Below are positions 8,900-17,979 of a DNA stretch of 64,000 nt, piece by piece. The translations under genes were made by a program, and so were the position numbers. How positions within the stretch are numbered: the stretch's first letter is position 1; every line of letters starts with the position of its first letter. A model generated the notes under the pieces. It made no database searches, was not told the origin of the DNA, and saw only the letters and a list, made by a program, of their open reading frames with translations. Source of the stretch: Lederbergia citrisecunda. Its GTDB lineage: Bacteria; Bacillota; Bacilli; Bacillales; Bacillaceae_C. The DNA lies in assembly GCF_018343695.1 (NCBI RefSeq), contig NZ_JAGYPJ010000001.1:1944223-2008222 (forward strand), written 5' to 3'.

Positions 8900-9532
8900 T
8901 CATAATTTTAATATTCCTATTAGTATTAACAGTATCCCTGGGATAAAAGCAAACTTTTGCATCCAGTTTAAATGAGAAAAAACCCGCCCCAACTGTAAAC
9001 CGCATAAAAGGAATATAGAACTCATTAAAGCTGCTAATCCCGAAAGTAGTAAAGGGGAAAATCCAAGCATCGCAGCACCAATACCTGCCCCAAAGGCATC
9101 TAATGATAAAGCTGTTCCAAGTATAAGCGCTTCAACCCCAGTAATGGTTCCTGAACCATCAAAGTCAGCTCTTGTCGGTTTCTTTAAAATATTGATCACA
9201 ATACCTAATGATTTGATTTCCCAATTAAGGACAATTTTTTCATGTGTCAAAACATGTTCTTTTTCAGTTTTAAAAAATTGATACACAACCCAAGCACCAA
9301 TCAGGATCAATATAGCTCCTCCAATACGGCTTGCCATCATAGGCGAAAGCATATTTACAATCAACTGACCGCCAAACATCGCAAGCCCTAGAGAAACTGC
9401 CGTACATGATGCAATAATTAAGATTGATTTAAGTGGAATCTTCATTTTTCTCAGTCCATAGGCAAGACCAGTACTAAAACTATCCAGACTAATTGCCATT
9501 GCTAGTAAAATAAGTGAAAACGAAAAGTCCAT
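8900..9532 (-). CDS. ytaF: Sporulation membrane protein YtaF (MntP-like)
   Basis: A polytopic inner-membrane protein of about 210 residues related to the MntP manganese exporter family. Hydrophobic segments cover residues 4-22, 36-56 and 63-80, then after a charged loop (KTEKEHVLTHEK) about 145-205. Two repeats of the small-residue and acidic motif seen in the family appear as AISLDSFSTGLAYGLR and ALSLDAFGAGIGAAML. In B. subtilis ytaF is linked to sporulation; transported substrate unknown. ATG 9532 follows AAGGGG at good spacing; a TTG at 9538 is the alternative. Confidence 0.88.
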   Translation of the reverse strand: MDFSFSLILLAMAISLDSFSTGLAYGLRKMKIPLKSILIIASCTAVSLGLAMFGGQLIVNMLSPMMASRIGGAILILIGAWVVYQFFKTEKEHVLTHEKIVLNWEIKSLGIVINILKKPTRADFDGSGTITGVEALILGTALSLDAFGAGIGAAMLGFSPLLLSGLAALMSSIFLLCGLQLGRVFSHLNWMQKFAFIPGILLILIGILKL

Positions 9533-9626
9533 CTTCAAACCCCTTCCCCACCTTAAGTCGATAACCCAGTATATGAGGAAGGCTAGTTATTTGTTAAAAG
9601 CTAAAAATGCTGGTCGTGTAAAAAAA

Positions 9627-10457
9627 TCAAGTATTTGCCTGGCATGTTGGACAGAAATGAGTACCTCTACCCGCCACCTTAATTTTTTGTACAGCTGCCC
9701 CACAGCGGTAACACTCTTGATCTTTTCTGCCGTACACCTTCAATTCATTTTGATATGTCCCACTTAGCCCATGGGAATTCATATAGGTGTTGACAGAGCT
9801 CCCACCTGCATCGATAGATTCCTTTAATGTAGTTGAAGCTTGTTCCCGCAGTTCCAATATTTCCTGATCCGTTAATGTGTTTGCTATTCGTAGTGGATGT
9901 ATGCGAGATCTAAACAATACTTCATCTACATAAATATTTCCAAGTCCAGTTATAACCGTCTGATCAAGTAAAACGCCTTTGATGGACCTTTCTGTTTTCA
10001 TTAATTTACCTTTAAAATATTCAAATGTAAATTCATCCGAAAAAGGCTCCGGTCCTAGGTTCGATAACGGAGGAACTGTCCATTCCGATCCTTTGCTGAA
10101 TAGGTGCATCGTTCCGAATTTGCGAACGTCACGATACCTTAATTCTTTCCCGTCTGAAAAACGGAAGATTACATGTGTATGCTTATCAACTGGATCTTCC
10201 GTTTTTTGCAGACGATAGTTTCCTTCCATTCTTAAATGGGATACAAGAGAATAATCGTCTAATAAAAAAACTAAAAACTTTCCTTTTCTATCCACGTCAT
10301 GGATTGTTTGCCCTTTTAAAGCATCTTGAAATTGTTCATATTGTTCAGGTCTTTTTATTATTTTCGGCCATCCAACATTAACATCTATAATTTTTTTCCC
10401 TGCTACTAGTTCTACAAGTGATCTTCGTACTACTTCTACTTCAGGTAATTCTGGCAT
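9627..10457 (-). CDS. mutM: Formamidopyrimidine-DNA glycosylase
   Basis: A bifunctional glycosylase/AP lyase that removes 8-oxoguanine and formamidopyrimidines. It has 276 residues with the catalytic N-terminus MPELPEVE (Pro2, Glu3 after Met removal), the H2TH segment around DQTVITGLGNIYVDE, and a C-terminal zinc finger with CYRCG and CPTCQ. It lies downstream of polA, consistent with coupled base-excision repair. The start is unambiguous because Pro must follow Met. Confidence 0.97.
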   Translation of the reverse strand: MPELPEVEVVRRSLVELVAGKKIIDVNVGWPKIIKRPEQYEQFQDALKGQTIHDVDRKGKFLVFLLDDYSLVSHLRMEGNYRLQKTEDPVDKHTHVIFRFSDGKELRYRDVRKFGTMHLFSKGSEWTVPPLSNLGPEPFSDEFTFEYFKGKLMKTERSIKGVLLDQTVITGLGNIYVDEVLFRSRIHPLRIANTLTDQEILELREQASTTLKESIDAGGSSVNTYMNSHGLSGTYQNELKVYGRKDQECYRCGAAVQKIKVAGRGTHFCPTCQANT

Positions 10458-10492
10458 AATATCCTCTCTCTTCTTGCTCGATTCTATGATGA

Positions 10493-13123
10493 TTACTTCG
10501 CATCAAACCAAGTCGCCCCATAAGAATATTCGACTTTTAACGGGACTGATAATGGAAGAGCATTCTCCATTACATCAGGAACAATTTGTTTTAATGTTTC
10601 AATTTCATCTTTTGGAGCTTCGAAAATTAATTCGTCATGTACTTGAAGCAACAAACGCGTTTTTAATCCTTCAGCCTTTAATCGTTCAGCCATATCAATC
10701 ATGGCTTTTTTTATAATATCCGCTGCACTACCTTGGATTGGCGTATTCATAGCTGTTCTTTCAGCAAAACTACGCAAATTAAAATTACGGCTTACAATTT
10801 CAGGAATATATCTTCTTCTATGCAAAAGTGTTGATACATACCCTGTTTCCCTTGCTTTCATGATGATGTCATCCATATAATTTTTTACGCCAGGGAAACT
10901 TTCCAAATAGCGCTCGATAAATTTTCCAGCTTCTTTTCTAGTAATACCAAGATTTTGCGATAATCCATAATCGCTAATCCCATATACAATTCCGAAATTA
11001 ACCGCTTTTGCTTGCCTGCGCATATTACTGTCGACTTCTTCTGCAGAAACATGGAATACATCCATTGCTGTTTTTGTGTGAATGTCCATATTATGCGTGA
11101 ATGCTTCTTTTAGATTTTCATCATTTGCTATTTCGGCGAGTACTCTTAGTTCAATTTGAGAGTAGTCCGACGCAAATATTACCCAATCTTCCTCCGAAGG
11201 AATAAATGCTTGTCTAATTTTCCGTCCTTCTTCAAGGCGAATCGGGATATTTTGTAGATTGGGATCAATCGAGCTCAGTCTTCCTGTCGCGGCAAGGACC
11301 TGATTAAAGCGAGTATGAACTTTATTTGAATCCTTCTGTACAACCTTTAATAACCCTTCGATATAAGTGGATTGTAATTTCCCGAGCTGTCTATAAGTTA
11401 ATATTTCCTTAATGATTTCATGTTCATTTTCCAACTTTTCTAATACATCAGCAGAGGTTGAAAAGCCCGTTTTAGTTTTCTTAATAGCCGGAAGTCCTAA
11501 TTTTTCAAATAAAATGACCCCCAACTGCTTAGGTGAGTTAATATTAAAGTTTTCACCTGCAAGTTCATGAATTTTAGATTCAATTTCTACTAATCTTTCG
11601 GCAAGCTCTGTTTTCATGGTTTCCAGCCTGTCGACATCTACCCTCACTCCGGTATATTCCATATCCGCAAGCACAAGTGAAAGAGGAAGTTCCAGATCAT
11701 AAAATAATTCTGTTTGTTCATTTTCATCGAGTTTTTTTAGACAAGGCTGCGTTAATAGCTCAATACCTATCGCCTTTCGAACGAGATGTTCAGCTAATGT
11801 ATCGCCTTCTGCGGCTTTTTTCTTCGCACCTTTTCCATAGACGGATTCGTCCGTTTTTACATCTGTATAATTATGAAGCTTAGCAACACCCGCAAAATCA
11901 TCAGTTGACTCTGTAGGATTAAGTAAATAAGACCCTAGCAATAAATCAAAATCGATTCCTTTTAAATCAATCCCTTTTCTTTTTAATGCCACAATGGAAA
12001 GCTTGGCATCATACACACGTTTTTTCTTTTCTTCATCTTCCGCCCATTTTTTAAAGGCTTCTGAAGCTAGTGCTTTTTCAACTGGTAAATAAAAATGGCC
12101 ATTTTCATTGGAAAGCGCAAAGCCAATTATTTCACCTGTAAAATAATTATCATCTAAAACCTCAACATAAAATGAGTTTTCATTGGCAAATATATCGTCC
12201 GTAATCGATTCTACCGTTTCATACGTAATCTCATTCACTTCGTTTGATGCATCTTCATCTACAATTTCTAATTTTTCAAGCAACGAATTAAAGCCCAACT
12301 CTTTAAAAATAGTACTGAGCTTAGATGGATCATAGCCTTCATATAAAAGATCATCGACTGAAATGCTCACAGGAGCTTCCTTCGTAATTGTGGCAAGCTC
12401 TTTACTCATAATAGCCTGGTCTTTAAATTCTTCTAGTCTTTCCTTTAATTTGTTGCCACTCACTTTGTCGATATTATTTAGCAAGTTTTCCAACGTATCA
12501 AATTGCACAAGTAACTTAATGGCAGTTTTCTCACCAACACCTGGGACACCAGGGATATTATCAGACTGGTCGCCCATTAAGCCTTTCATATCAATAATCT
12601 GGTCAGCTGTAAGTCCGTACTTTTCTTTTATATATTCAGGTGTATAACTTTCTATCTCAGTTATACCCTTTCTTGTAATGTTGACCGTAATTTTATCAGT
12701 ACTGAGTTGCGTTAAGTCTTTATCTCCAGAAATAACTTGAACATCATACCCTTCTTTTCCTGCTTGTGTAGCAAGAGTTCCAATAATATCATCCGCTTCA
12801 TAATTCTCAAGTTCATAACGCTTAATGCCATATGAATCTAGAAGTTCCCTCAAAAAAGGAAACTGCTCTGATAGTTCTGGCGGTGTTTTTTGGCGTCCAC
12901 CTTTATATTCTTTAAATGTGGAATGGCGGAACGTTGTTTTTCCCGCATCAAACGCAACAAGAATATGTGTAGGTTTTTCTTCTTCCAATACCTTCATCAA
13001 CATTGTAGTAAATCCGTAAACAGCGTTCGTATGGATCCCTTTGTCGTTATTGAGAAGTGGTAGTGCAAAAAAAGCTCGGTATGCAATGCTATTCCCGTCG
13101 ATTAACATTAATTTCTTCTTCAT
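10493..13123 (-). CDS. polA: DNA polymerase I
   Basis: Gap-filling and repair polymerase of 876 residues. The N-terminal 5'-nuclease domain (about 1-290) has LMLIDGNSIAYRAFFALP, the YEADDIIGT acidic cluster and the MGDQSDNIPGVPGVG helix-hairpin-helix. The middle domain is a degenerate 3'-5' exonuclease: the catalytic DTET motif of E. coli is replaced by VEVL in FYVEVLDDNY, so proofreading is probably absent, as in other Bacillus Pol I enzymes. The polymerase domain has motif A ASDYSQIELR, the O-helix RRQAKAVNFGIVYG and motif C LQVHDELIFE. Confidence 0.97.
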   Translation of the reverse strand: MKKKLMLIDGNSIAYRAFFALPLLNNDKGIHTNAVYGFTTMLMKVLEEEKPTHILVAFDAGKTTFRHSTFKEYKGGRQKTPPELSEQFPFLRELLDSYGIKRYELENYEADDIIGTLATQAGKEGYDVQVISGDKDLTQLSTDKITVNITRKGITEIESYTPEYIKEKYGLTADQIIDMKGLMGDQSDNIPGVPGVGEKTAIKLLVQFDTLENLLNNIDKVSGNKLKERLEEFKDQAIMSKELATITKEAPVSISVDDLLYEGYDPSKLSTIFKELGFNSLLEKLEIVDEDASNEVNEITYETVESITDDIFANENSFYVEVLDDNYFTGEIIGFALSNENGHFYLPVEKALASEAFKKWAEDEEKKKRVYDAKLSIVALKRKGIDLKGIDFDLLLGSYLLNPTESTDDFAGVAKLHNYTDVKTDESVYGKGAKKKAAEGDTLAEHLVRKAIGIELLTQPCLKKLDENEQTELFYDLELPLSLVLADMEYTGVRVDVDRLETMKTELAERLVEIESKIHELAGENFNINSPKQLGVILFEKLGLPAIKKTKTGFSTSADVLEKLENEHEIIKEILTYRQLGKLQSTYIEGLLKVVQKDSNKVHTRFNQVLAATGRLSSIDPNLQNIPIRLEEGRKIRQAFIPSEEDWVIFASDYSQIELRVLAEIANDENLKEAFTHNMDIHTKTAMDVFHVSAEEVDSNMRRQAKAVNFGIVYGISDYGLSQNLGITRKEAGKFIERYLESFPGVKNYMDDIIMKARETGYVSTLLHRRRYIPEIVSRNFNLRSFAERTAMNTPIQGSAADIIKKAMIDMAERLKAEGLKTRLLLQVHDELIFEAPKDEIETLKQIVPDVMENALPLSVPLKVEYSYGATWFDAK

Positions 13124-13220
13124 ATTTTCCTCCCACTGGAGCAGGCTCGTCCATTTGATTTATTTCTTATTTTAGCATGTAGGAATAGGAATGTGAAAAC
13201 AAACAGTTGTTCCTCAATTG

Positions 13221-13311
13221 TAATAGCCATTGTCTTCTTTTTACTGGCTTTCCATACTATCTTACTGACCGGCTTCTTTTTTTACTAGCCAATCATATCA
13301 TGTTACTTCCT
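13221..13311. repeat. 21-bp phased array R3, small copy (5 units)
   Basis: Degenerate cores of TACTGGCC/TACTAGCC (GGCCAGTA on the minus strand) begin at 13221, 13242, 13263, 13283 and 13304, a spacing of 20-21 bp. The last unit contains the stop codon of the NERD gene (13303-13305). The same unit builds the arrays at 14.5-14.9 and 44.95-45.15 kb. Confidence 0.7.
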
Positions 13312-14328
13312 GGGGCACTTGGTTACTTGCCCATCTTTATTATTTGAAACTAACTTCCTCTGTAAGTCACTTAATGATAGGTTATATGCTCTATTTCTAT
13401 AGGTGCCTATGAATGATAGATTTAATGTGCGAAGTAGTTTTGAGGAAATTGAACTTGAAGAAAGTTGAAGGAAATCCTTACATTGTTGATTAGTAATTGT
13501 TTTACCTTTTAACAAATAAAAATCTATCAAAGCATGAATAAACGCAGTATTATTCTCTTGACCACAATTTGTACATAGCCACTTTCTATAAGATTTGACG
13601 ATGGTTAAACTTTGACAACTCTCACAATAGATGCCTGATAATATTTCATCATCCGTTATTTGAAATTGTTCAAGAACATTAGGAAAGGCTGGGGTGTGTA
13701 GTTTCAATAGGATTCTAGATAATTTCTGCATATCTTTTTTATCAAATATTTCTTTATTATTTTTCCTGCTATAATGCAAGGTTTTTTGTAAAATAGCGGG
13801 AGTACGAATAACTTTTTCAAAAGCAAGACGGTAGTCGGGATTTATTTCAATTTTTGAGGAAGAATTAGTTACAACGACAAAAGAAGTATTTGGAAGTTGT
13901 TTATTGAAGTATTTCTTTATCAAATTTTCGAAGTGATATTGTTGATTTTGAACTTGAACAATGGGATCCAAAAACATTTCTTCCTGGTCATCAAGTGTTC
14001 GAATAAGTTGATTAAAATCAAAATACAAGTGGCCCAATATATTTTTCCCTTCGTAAATAATGAAAAAAGATGGAGTTATCAAGAGAATATCAATTTGGAA
14101 ATAAGTATTACCTGCGAGCGGTAAACGGAGGTCTTGAAAAATGAGGAGGTTATCTTGCGGTAACTGTGCTAAGAAATAATCCATTGACTGTTCTCCACGA
14201 TACCCCGCATAACCTTTGCTTAGTTCTTCCTGTAAGAGATTCCTTTTAGGATGGGTAAAAGAGAGACGTCTTAACAATGCTTCCAATATAAGAATTTTAA
14301 TAGGTATTTCTCTTAACTTCTTAAACAT
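13303..14328 (-). CDS. NERD domain-containing protein with C-terminal zinc ribbon
   Basis: A 341-residue protein with a nuclease-related (NERD) domain at about 40-165: GYRGEQSMDYFL, ILLITPSFFIIYEGKN and the conserved QID. In the family the D...(E)xK arrangement resembles endonuclease folds. Here the lysine position reads IYEGKNI, so the active-site pattern ExK is shifted or altered. A zinc ribbon CESC...CTNC lies at about 240-265, followed by a helical tail. No signal peptide. The ATG has GAGGTGAT upstream. It sits where phoPR is found in B. subtilis, between two R3 arrays. Target unknown; DNA processing is only an inference. Confidence 0.8.
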   Translation of the reverse strand: MFKKLREIPIKILILEALLRRLSFTHPKRNLLQEELSKGYAGYRGEQSMDYFLAQLPQDNLLIFQDLRLPLAGNTYFQIDILLITPSFFIIYEGKNILGHLYFDFNQLIRTLDDQEEMFLDPIVQVQNQQYHFENLIKKYFNKQLPNTSFVVVTNSSSKIEINPDYRLAFEKVIRTPAILQKTLHYSRKNNKEIFDKKDMQKLSRILLKLHTPAFPNVLEQFQITDDEILSGIYCESCQSLTIVKSYRKWLCTNCGQENNTAFIHALIDFYLLKGKTITNQQCKDFLQLSSSSISSKLLRTLNLSFIGTYRNRAYNLSLSDLQRKLVSNNKDGQVTKCPRK

Positions 14329-14503
14329 AATATCACCTCTATTTTTATGTTTTTTATATATTTTAATGTTTCTTTATCTTTTCGACAGATTTTTCAAAAT
14401 CCCTCCTTTTTTGACATACTCCTGGGAATATCTTTGAGTAACAATACTAAAAACTGATGATGTTATGCATAGCAGGATGGCTTTCAGGTTTATTCAATCA
14501 TTT

Positions 14504-14923
14504 TACCAGTGAATCTGTTAAATTATTTGGCATTACAATAAGTTTTCTAGCTATCTTTTAGGCTTACTAGTGGCAATTATTTGTTTTACGCGCGATTTTC
14601 TCGACTTTATTGGCGGATGTTATCTGTTTACTAGCCGGCTTCATATGATTACTGGCCGCTCACTTCTGTTTACTGACCATTATTTGTTTTACACGCGATT
14701 TTCTCAACTTTACTGACGGATATTATATGTTTACTGGCCGGCTTCATAAGATTACTGGCCACTCGCTTCAATTTACTGGCCAGCACTTGCTTCAATGGCG
14801 ATTTTCTCGACTTTACTGACGGATATTCTCTGTTTACGGGCGGGATTCATGAAATTACCGGCAGCTCGCTTCCTTTTACTGGCCAGCATTTACTTTAATG
14901 GTGGGGCATTTGATTTACTAGCC
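14504..14923. repeat. 21-bp phased array R3, large copy with 103-bp higher-order period
   Basis: Cores (TTTACTGGCC-like, plus strand) start at 14565, 14587, 14608, 14629, 14650, 14671, 14690, 14711, 14732, 14753, 14774, 14793, 14814, 14835, 14856, 14877, 14896 and 14916. Decayed units are likely at 14504, 14524 and 14545. Spacing is 19-22 bp, mostly 21. Five units form a longer repeat starting at 14587, 14690 and 14793, exactly 103 bp apart, each carrying CGATTTTCTCGACTTTA or a near copy. No reading frame runs through it. Confidence 0.8.
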
Positions 14924-14973
14924 TTCTGGCAATCGATCGGTTGATTGGATGTCATTCGTTAAACTTATCGTAT

Positions 14974-15005
14974 AAAAAAATCCCGCAAGGGTTTAACCAT
15001 GCGGA
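14974..15005 (-). terminator. Terminator of hflK-hflC
   Basis: On the minus strand CCGCATGG pairs with CCCTTGCGG around TTAAA, then GATTTTTTT follows. It separates hflC from the large R3 array. Confidence 0.8.
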
Positions 15006-15011
15006 ATCATG

Positions 15012-15944
15012 TTATTTTGTATATCCCATTAGTACACGGGCATAAGGTGAATTGGAAGGAATGACAATGACTGTATCCTCGCCAATTGTTTTCTTATACG
15101 ATTCTAATGTACGGTATAGGTTGTAAAATTCCTTATCCTTTGAAAAAGCGTTATTGTATATTTTTGCGGCTTCTCCTTCACCTTCAGAACGAATGACCTC
15201 CGCCTCCGATTGGGCCTTAGAAAGCATCTCGCGCACTTTACGATCTGTTTCTGCAGTGATTTTGTTCTTCTTTGCATCACCAATTGATAAGTATTCTTGT
15301 GCTTTTGATTCACGTTCTGAAACCATTCTCGTATAAACAGATTTTTCATTTTCCTCAGGTAGGTCTGTACGTTTCGTACGGACATCTGTAACGGTTATAC
15401 CGTATTGATCCCTCGTTAGTAATTCATTCACCTTTTCTGTTACTCTATCATTTAAGCTACCACGTGAGGATTTTTCGTCGTTTATTATTTCATTGTAATT
15501 TATTTGCCCTAGCTCGGCGCGAACAACAGAGTAAATGAATTCTTCCATACGAGATTCAGCATTTGCTACTGTTCTAGCATTTGAAATCATTTTTCTTGGA
15601 TCATCGATTTTCCAAATGGCGTAATTATCAATAATCATTCGTTTCTTATCTTTAGTATTTATTTCGGCTTGTGATACATTATACGTCATTTGATATTTTG
15701 GTAATGAAGAAACACTTTGAATAAATGGGACTTTAAATGCAAGCCCTGGCTCACTTTTAATACCAACTACTTCTCCAAACTGACGAATAACCTTATATTC
15801 ACCTTCTTTTACAATAAAAGCACTTGCCATGAGTAGTATAAATAAAACAATCAATATGAGAAAAAACAATCCCATTTTCACGTATTTTCTCCACTGAAGA
15901 TCAGAACTTTTACGGGATTCTAAATCGACTACTTTTTTATCCAT
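15012..15944 (-). CDS. hflC: Protease modulator HflC (SPFH/stomatin family)
   Basis: Membrane-anchored SPFH protein of 310 residues. In Proteobacteria it forms the HflKC complex that surrounds FtsH and limits its proteolysis. One N-terminal membrane segment (about 25-47), then the SPFH domain with VKEGEYKVIRQFGEVVGIKSEPGL and VYTRMVSERESKAQEYLSIGDA, then a Glu/Ala/Lys-rich coiled coil. The start overlaps the hflK stop as TAATG, so translation is coupled. B. subtilis has no such pair at this locus. An FtsH link here is inference. Confidence 0.92.
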   Translation of the reverse strand: MDKKVVDLESRKSSDLQWRKYVKMGLFFLILIVLFILLMASAFIVKEGEYKVIRQFGEVVGIKSEPGLAFKVPFIQSVSSLPKYQMTYNVSQAEINTKDKKRMIIDNYAIWKIDDPRKMISNARTVANAESRMEEFIYSVVRAELGQINYNEIINDEKSSRGSLNDRVTEKVNELLTRDQYGITVTDVRTKRTDLPEENEKSVYTRMVSERESKAQEYLSIGDAKKNKITAETDRKVREMLSKAQSEAEVIRSEGEGEAAKIYNNAFSKDKEFYNLYRTLESYKKTIGEDTVIVIPSNSPYARVLMGYTK

Positions 15945-16891
15945 TACTCATTCCCTCCTTCTTCCTTGGATGGTTTTGCCTGTTCTTTGTCCAATGGACG
16001 AATTGGGAAGTATTTTAATGTGTTTCCATCATCGTTCATAATATATATTTCCGCACTAGGTAAAACTTGTTCAAGTGTTTCAAGGGTCAAACGTTCACGA
16101 GTTATTTCAGGGTTTGTCTTGTATTGTTCATACAATTTATTAAAAACAGCAACATCACCACGGGCTAATTCAATTCTTGCTGATTTTTCTCCTTCAGCCT
16201 TGGAAATGATAGCTGCTTTTTCACCTTCTGCTTCATTCATACGCTTATTTTCATATTTTTGAGCTTCATTAATCTTCGTATTCATTGTTTCACGAGCATC
16301 TGTAACTGCTGTAAAGGCGCTACGTACTTCTTGGTTTGGAAGCTCAACATCTTTCAAGTTAACCGCTAAAATTGAGATGCCAATATCATATTTTTCTAAT
16401 AAGGTCGTAAGCAAGTCTCTGACCTCTGCTTCAATTTCAGCTTTTCCTGATGTCAAAGCATCATCAATCTTAGAACTTCCAATGATGCTTCTTAGCGATG
16501 CTGATGTTGCATCATATAAAATTTCTTGAGGCTTCTCAGAATTAAATAAGTATTTTTTGGGGTCAGTGATTTTCCATTGGACTACTAAATCGGCAAGAAC
16601 AATGTTTTCATCACCAGTAATCATTTTTGTTTCACTGGACTTTCCATTAGCTTCTTTAAAACCAAAGTCTAGCTTCAATGTTTCACGAGCTAGCTTTTTC
16701 ACATTTTGAACTGGCCACGGTAATTTGAAATGAAGCCCAGGTTCCGTAATCGTCTCATTCGCTTTTCCAAATGTCATAATTACAGCCTGATCGGATTCAT
16801 CTACCGTATACCAAGATGTAAATACAACGATAGAAAGTACAATGACCGCGATGACAAGTCCCGTAACTGTGTATATTCTCTTTAAGCTCAT
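15944..16891 (-). CDS. hflK: FtsH protease activity modulator HflK
   Basis: Partner of HflC, 315 residues. A short cytoplasmic N-terminus, one membrane segment at about 7-27, SPFH domain (DESDQAVIMTFGKANETITEPGLHFKLPWPVQ; LADLVVQWKITDPKKYLF), then the long coiled coil AQKYENKRMNEAEGEKAAII and a charged tail KEQAKPSKEEGG. It lacks the Gly-rich N-terminal tail of E. coli HflK. ATG preceded by AAGGAAAG. It is first of a two-gene operon. Confidence 0.9.
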   Translation of the reverse strand: MSLKRIYTVTGLVIAVIVLSIVVFTSWYTVDESDQAVIMTFGKANETITEPGLHFKLPWPVQNVKKLARETLKLDFGFKEANGKSSETKMITGDENIVLADLVVQWKITDPKKYLFNSEKPQEILYDATSASLRSIIGSSKIDDALTSGKAEIEAEVRDLLTTLLEKYDIGISILAVNLKDVELPNQEVRSAFTAVTDARETMNTKINEAQKYENKRMNEAEGEKAAIISKAEGEKSARIELARGDVAVFNKLYEQYKTNPEITRERLTLETLEQVLPSAEIYIMNDDGNTLKYFPIRPLDKEQAKPSKEEGGNE

Positions 16892-17184
16892 ATTTCACTT
16901 TCCTTTCTCCTATTCACTCAGTTATTGTATACGTTCAACAATATAATTGGTTTCATAAAAATCAAAGATTGTAAAAGAAATAGAATGGTACTTTCCAAAA
17001 GTGAGTATTTTCTGAGACGAAAGATGACTTTGTTAACGTGAAATGAGAAGAAGGGGATTTGCTTTAATTAAGATAAGATGAGGAAAATATCACTTGAGCC
17101 GCTTGCGTGTGGATCACGAATAGAATTCAAAAATCGAATGATCGGCATCGAATATTCAAAAAAATGGAGGGGCTGTCCCGAATC

Positions 17185-17270
17185 ATTACGGATCGAGACT
17201 GAAATACGAAAAAAGTGATAGATTTGTTAAAAGGATTCGAAAAAAGCGAAAGATCTCTCCCAATTGGTTC
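17185..17270. repeat. Repeat family R4, copy 1
   Basis: The 460-bp gap upstream of hflK contains GGATCGAGACTGAAAT followed by a TAGATTTGT block. About 30 of 38 positions match the block at 58754-58791 between nadK and rarD. No reading frame or hairpin is evident. The rest of this gap (16892-17184) shows only the presumed hflK promoter area. Confidence 0.5.
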
Positions 17271-17305
17271 TTAAATAATTCTATACTTTATAAATATAAA
17301 GCACA

Positions 17306-17339
17306 TTAAAATAAGTCCAGATTCATTTGAACCTGGACC
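17306..17339 (-). terminator. Terminator after the MaoC-family gene
   Basis: GTCCAG and CTGGAC arms extended by TTCA/TGAA pairing, with TTATTTTAATG on the 3' side of the minus strand. Confidence 0.75.
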
Positions 17340-17352
17340 GTGATTTTAAATA

Positions 17353-17835
17353 TTATATTTTTGTATGTTGTTCATCCTCTTCAGCCGATTCAATATGTTG
17401 CGGAGGGCAAACTTCGAGAGTGCCTTTAATGACCGTATCTTCCTGTTCATCGGTTGCTTGGACATGGATGGTAATTATTCGACGATCTCGGTTGATTTTA
17501 ACGACTTCAAATAAAAATTGGATAGTGTCATAGTGGTAAACAGGCTTAACGAATTCAATTTCCTGTTTTAAAATATGTGAGCCTGGCCCTGGCATGTATT
17601 TGGAAATAGCGGAGGTAATTATGCCAGTAAGCATAATGGATGGTACAATTGGCTTTTTATAGTCTGTCTGTGAAGCGTAATCGTGTTGAATGTATAATGG
17701 GTTTGCATCATTCGTCAAACCTAAAAAAAGCAACAAATCCTTATCTTCAATCTTCTCAGTTAGCGACAATTTTTCCCCAGTCGATATTTCCTCCAGCTTT
17801 CTGCCAAGCTTACGTTTTTTCCCCAATAACAACAC
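17353..17835 (-). CDS. MaoC-like hot-dog fold protein (enoyl-CoA hydratase type)
   Basis: A 160-residue single hot-dog domain. The hydratase-2/MaoC motif is visible as FLGLTNDANPLYIQHDYASQ (Asp near 54 and His near 61 in place of the D-x4-H dyad), followed by IVPSIMLTGIITSAISKYMPGPGSHILKQEIEFVKPV. Such proteins hydrate trans-2-enoyl-CoA to (R)-3-hydroxyacyl-CoA in polymer or lipid metabolism; the substrate here is not known. In related Bacillaceae, as I recall, it also lies beside mdh. The start is uncertain: GTG 17835 is very close to its ribosome site, and TTG codons at 17832 or 17826 are alternatives. Confidence 0.82.
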   Translation of the reverse strand: MLLLGKKRKLGRKLEEISTGEKLSLTEKIEDKDLLLFLGLTNDANPLYIQHDYASQTDYKKPIVPSIMLTGIITSAISKYMPGPGSHILKQEIEFVKPVYHYDTIQFLFEVVKINRDRRIITIHVQATDEQEDTVIKGTLEVCPPQHIESAEEDEQHTKI

Positions 17836-17979
17836 ATCACCTCATCCGTTTATTTGACACCTATATGGGATTGCGCTCTGATTTTTACTTAATTACGTAA
17901 AAATCTAAAACACCTATCGAAGGCTAACATAATCAAGCTAGACCACCAGTTATCATATTGAAAAGCATCCGCTGATTTT

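Noticed and set aside
14504-14923. CRISPR array
   Set aside because: The unit is only ~21 bp with no separate spacers, cores are degenerate, blocks repeat with identical 'spacers' every 103 bp, and no cas genes are present.
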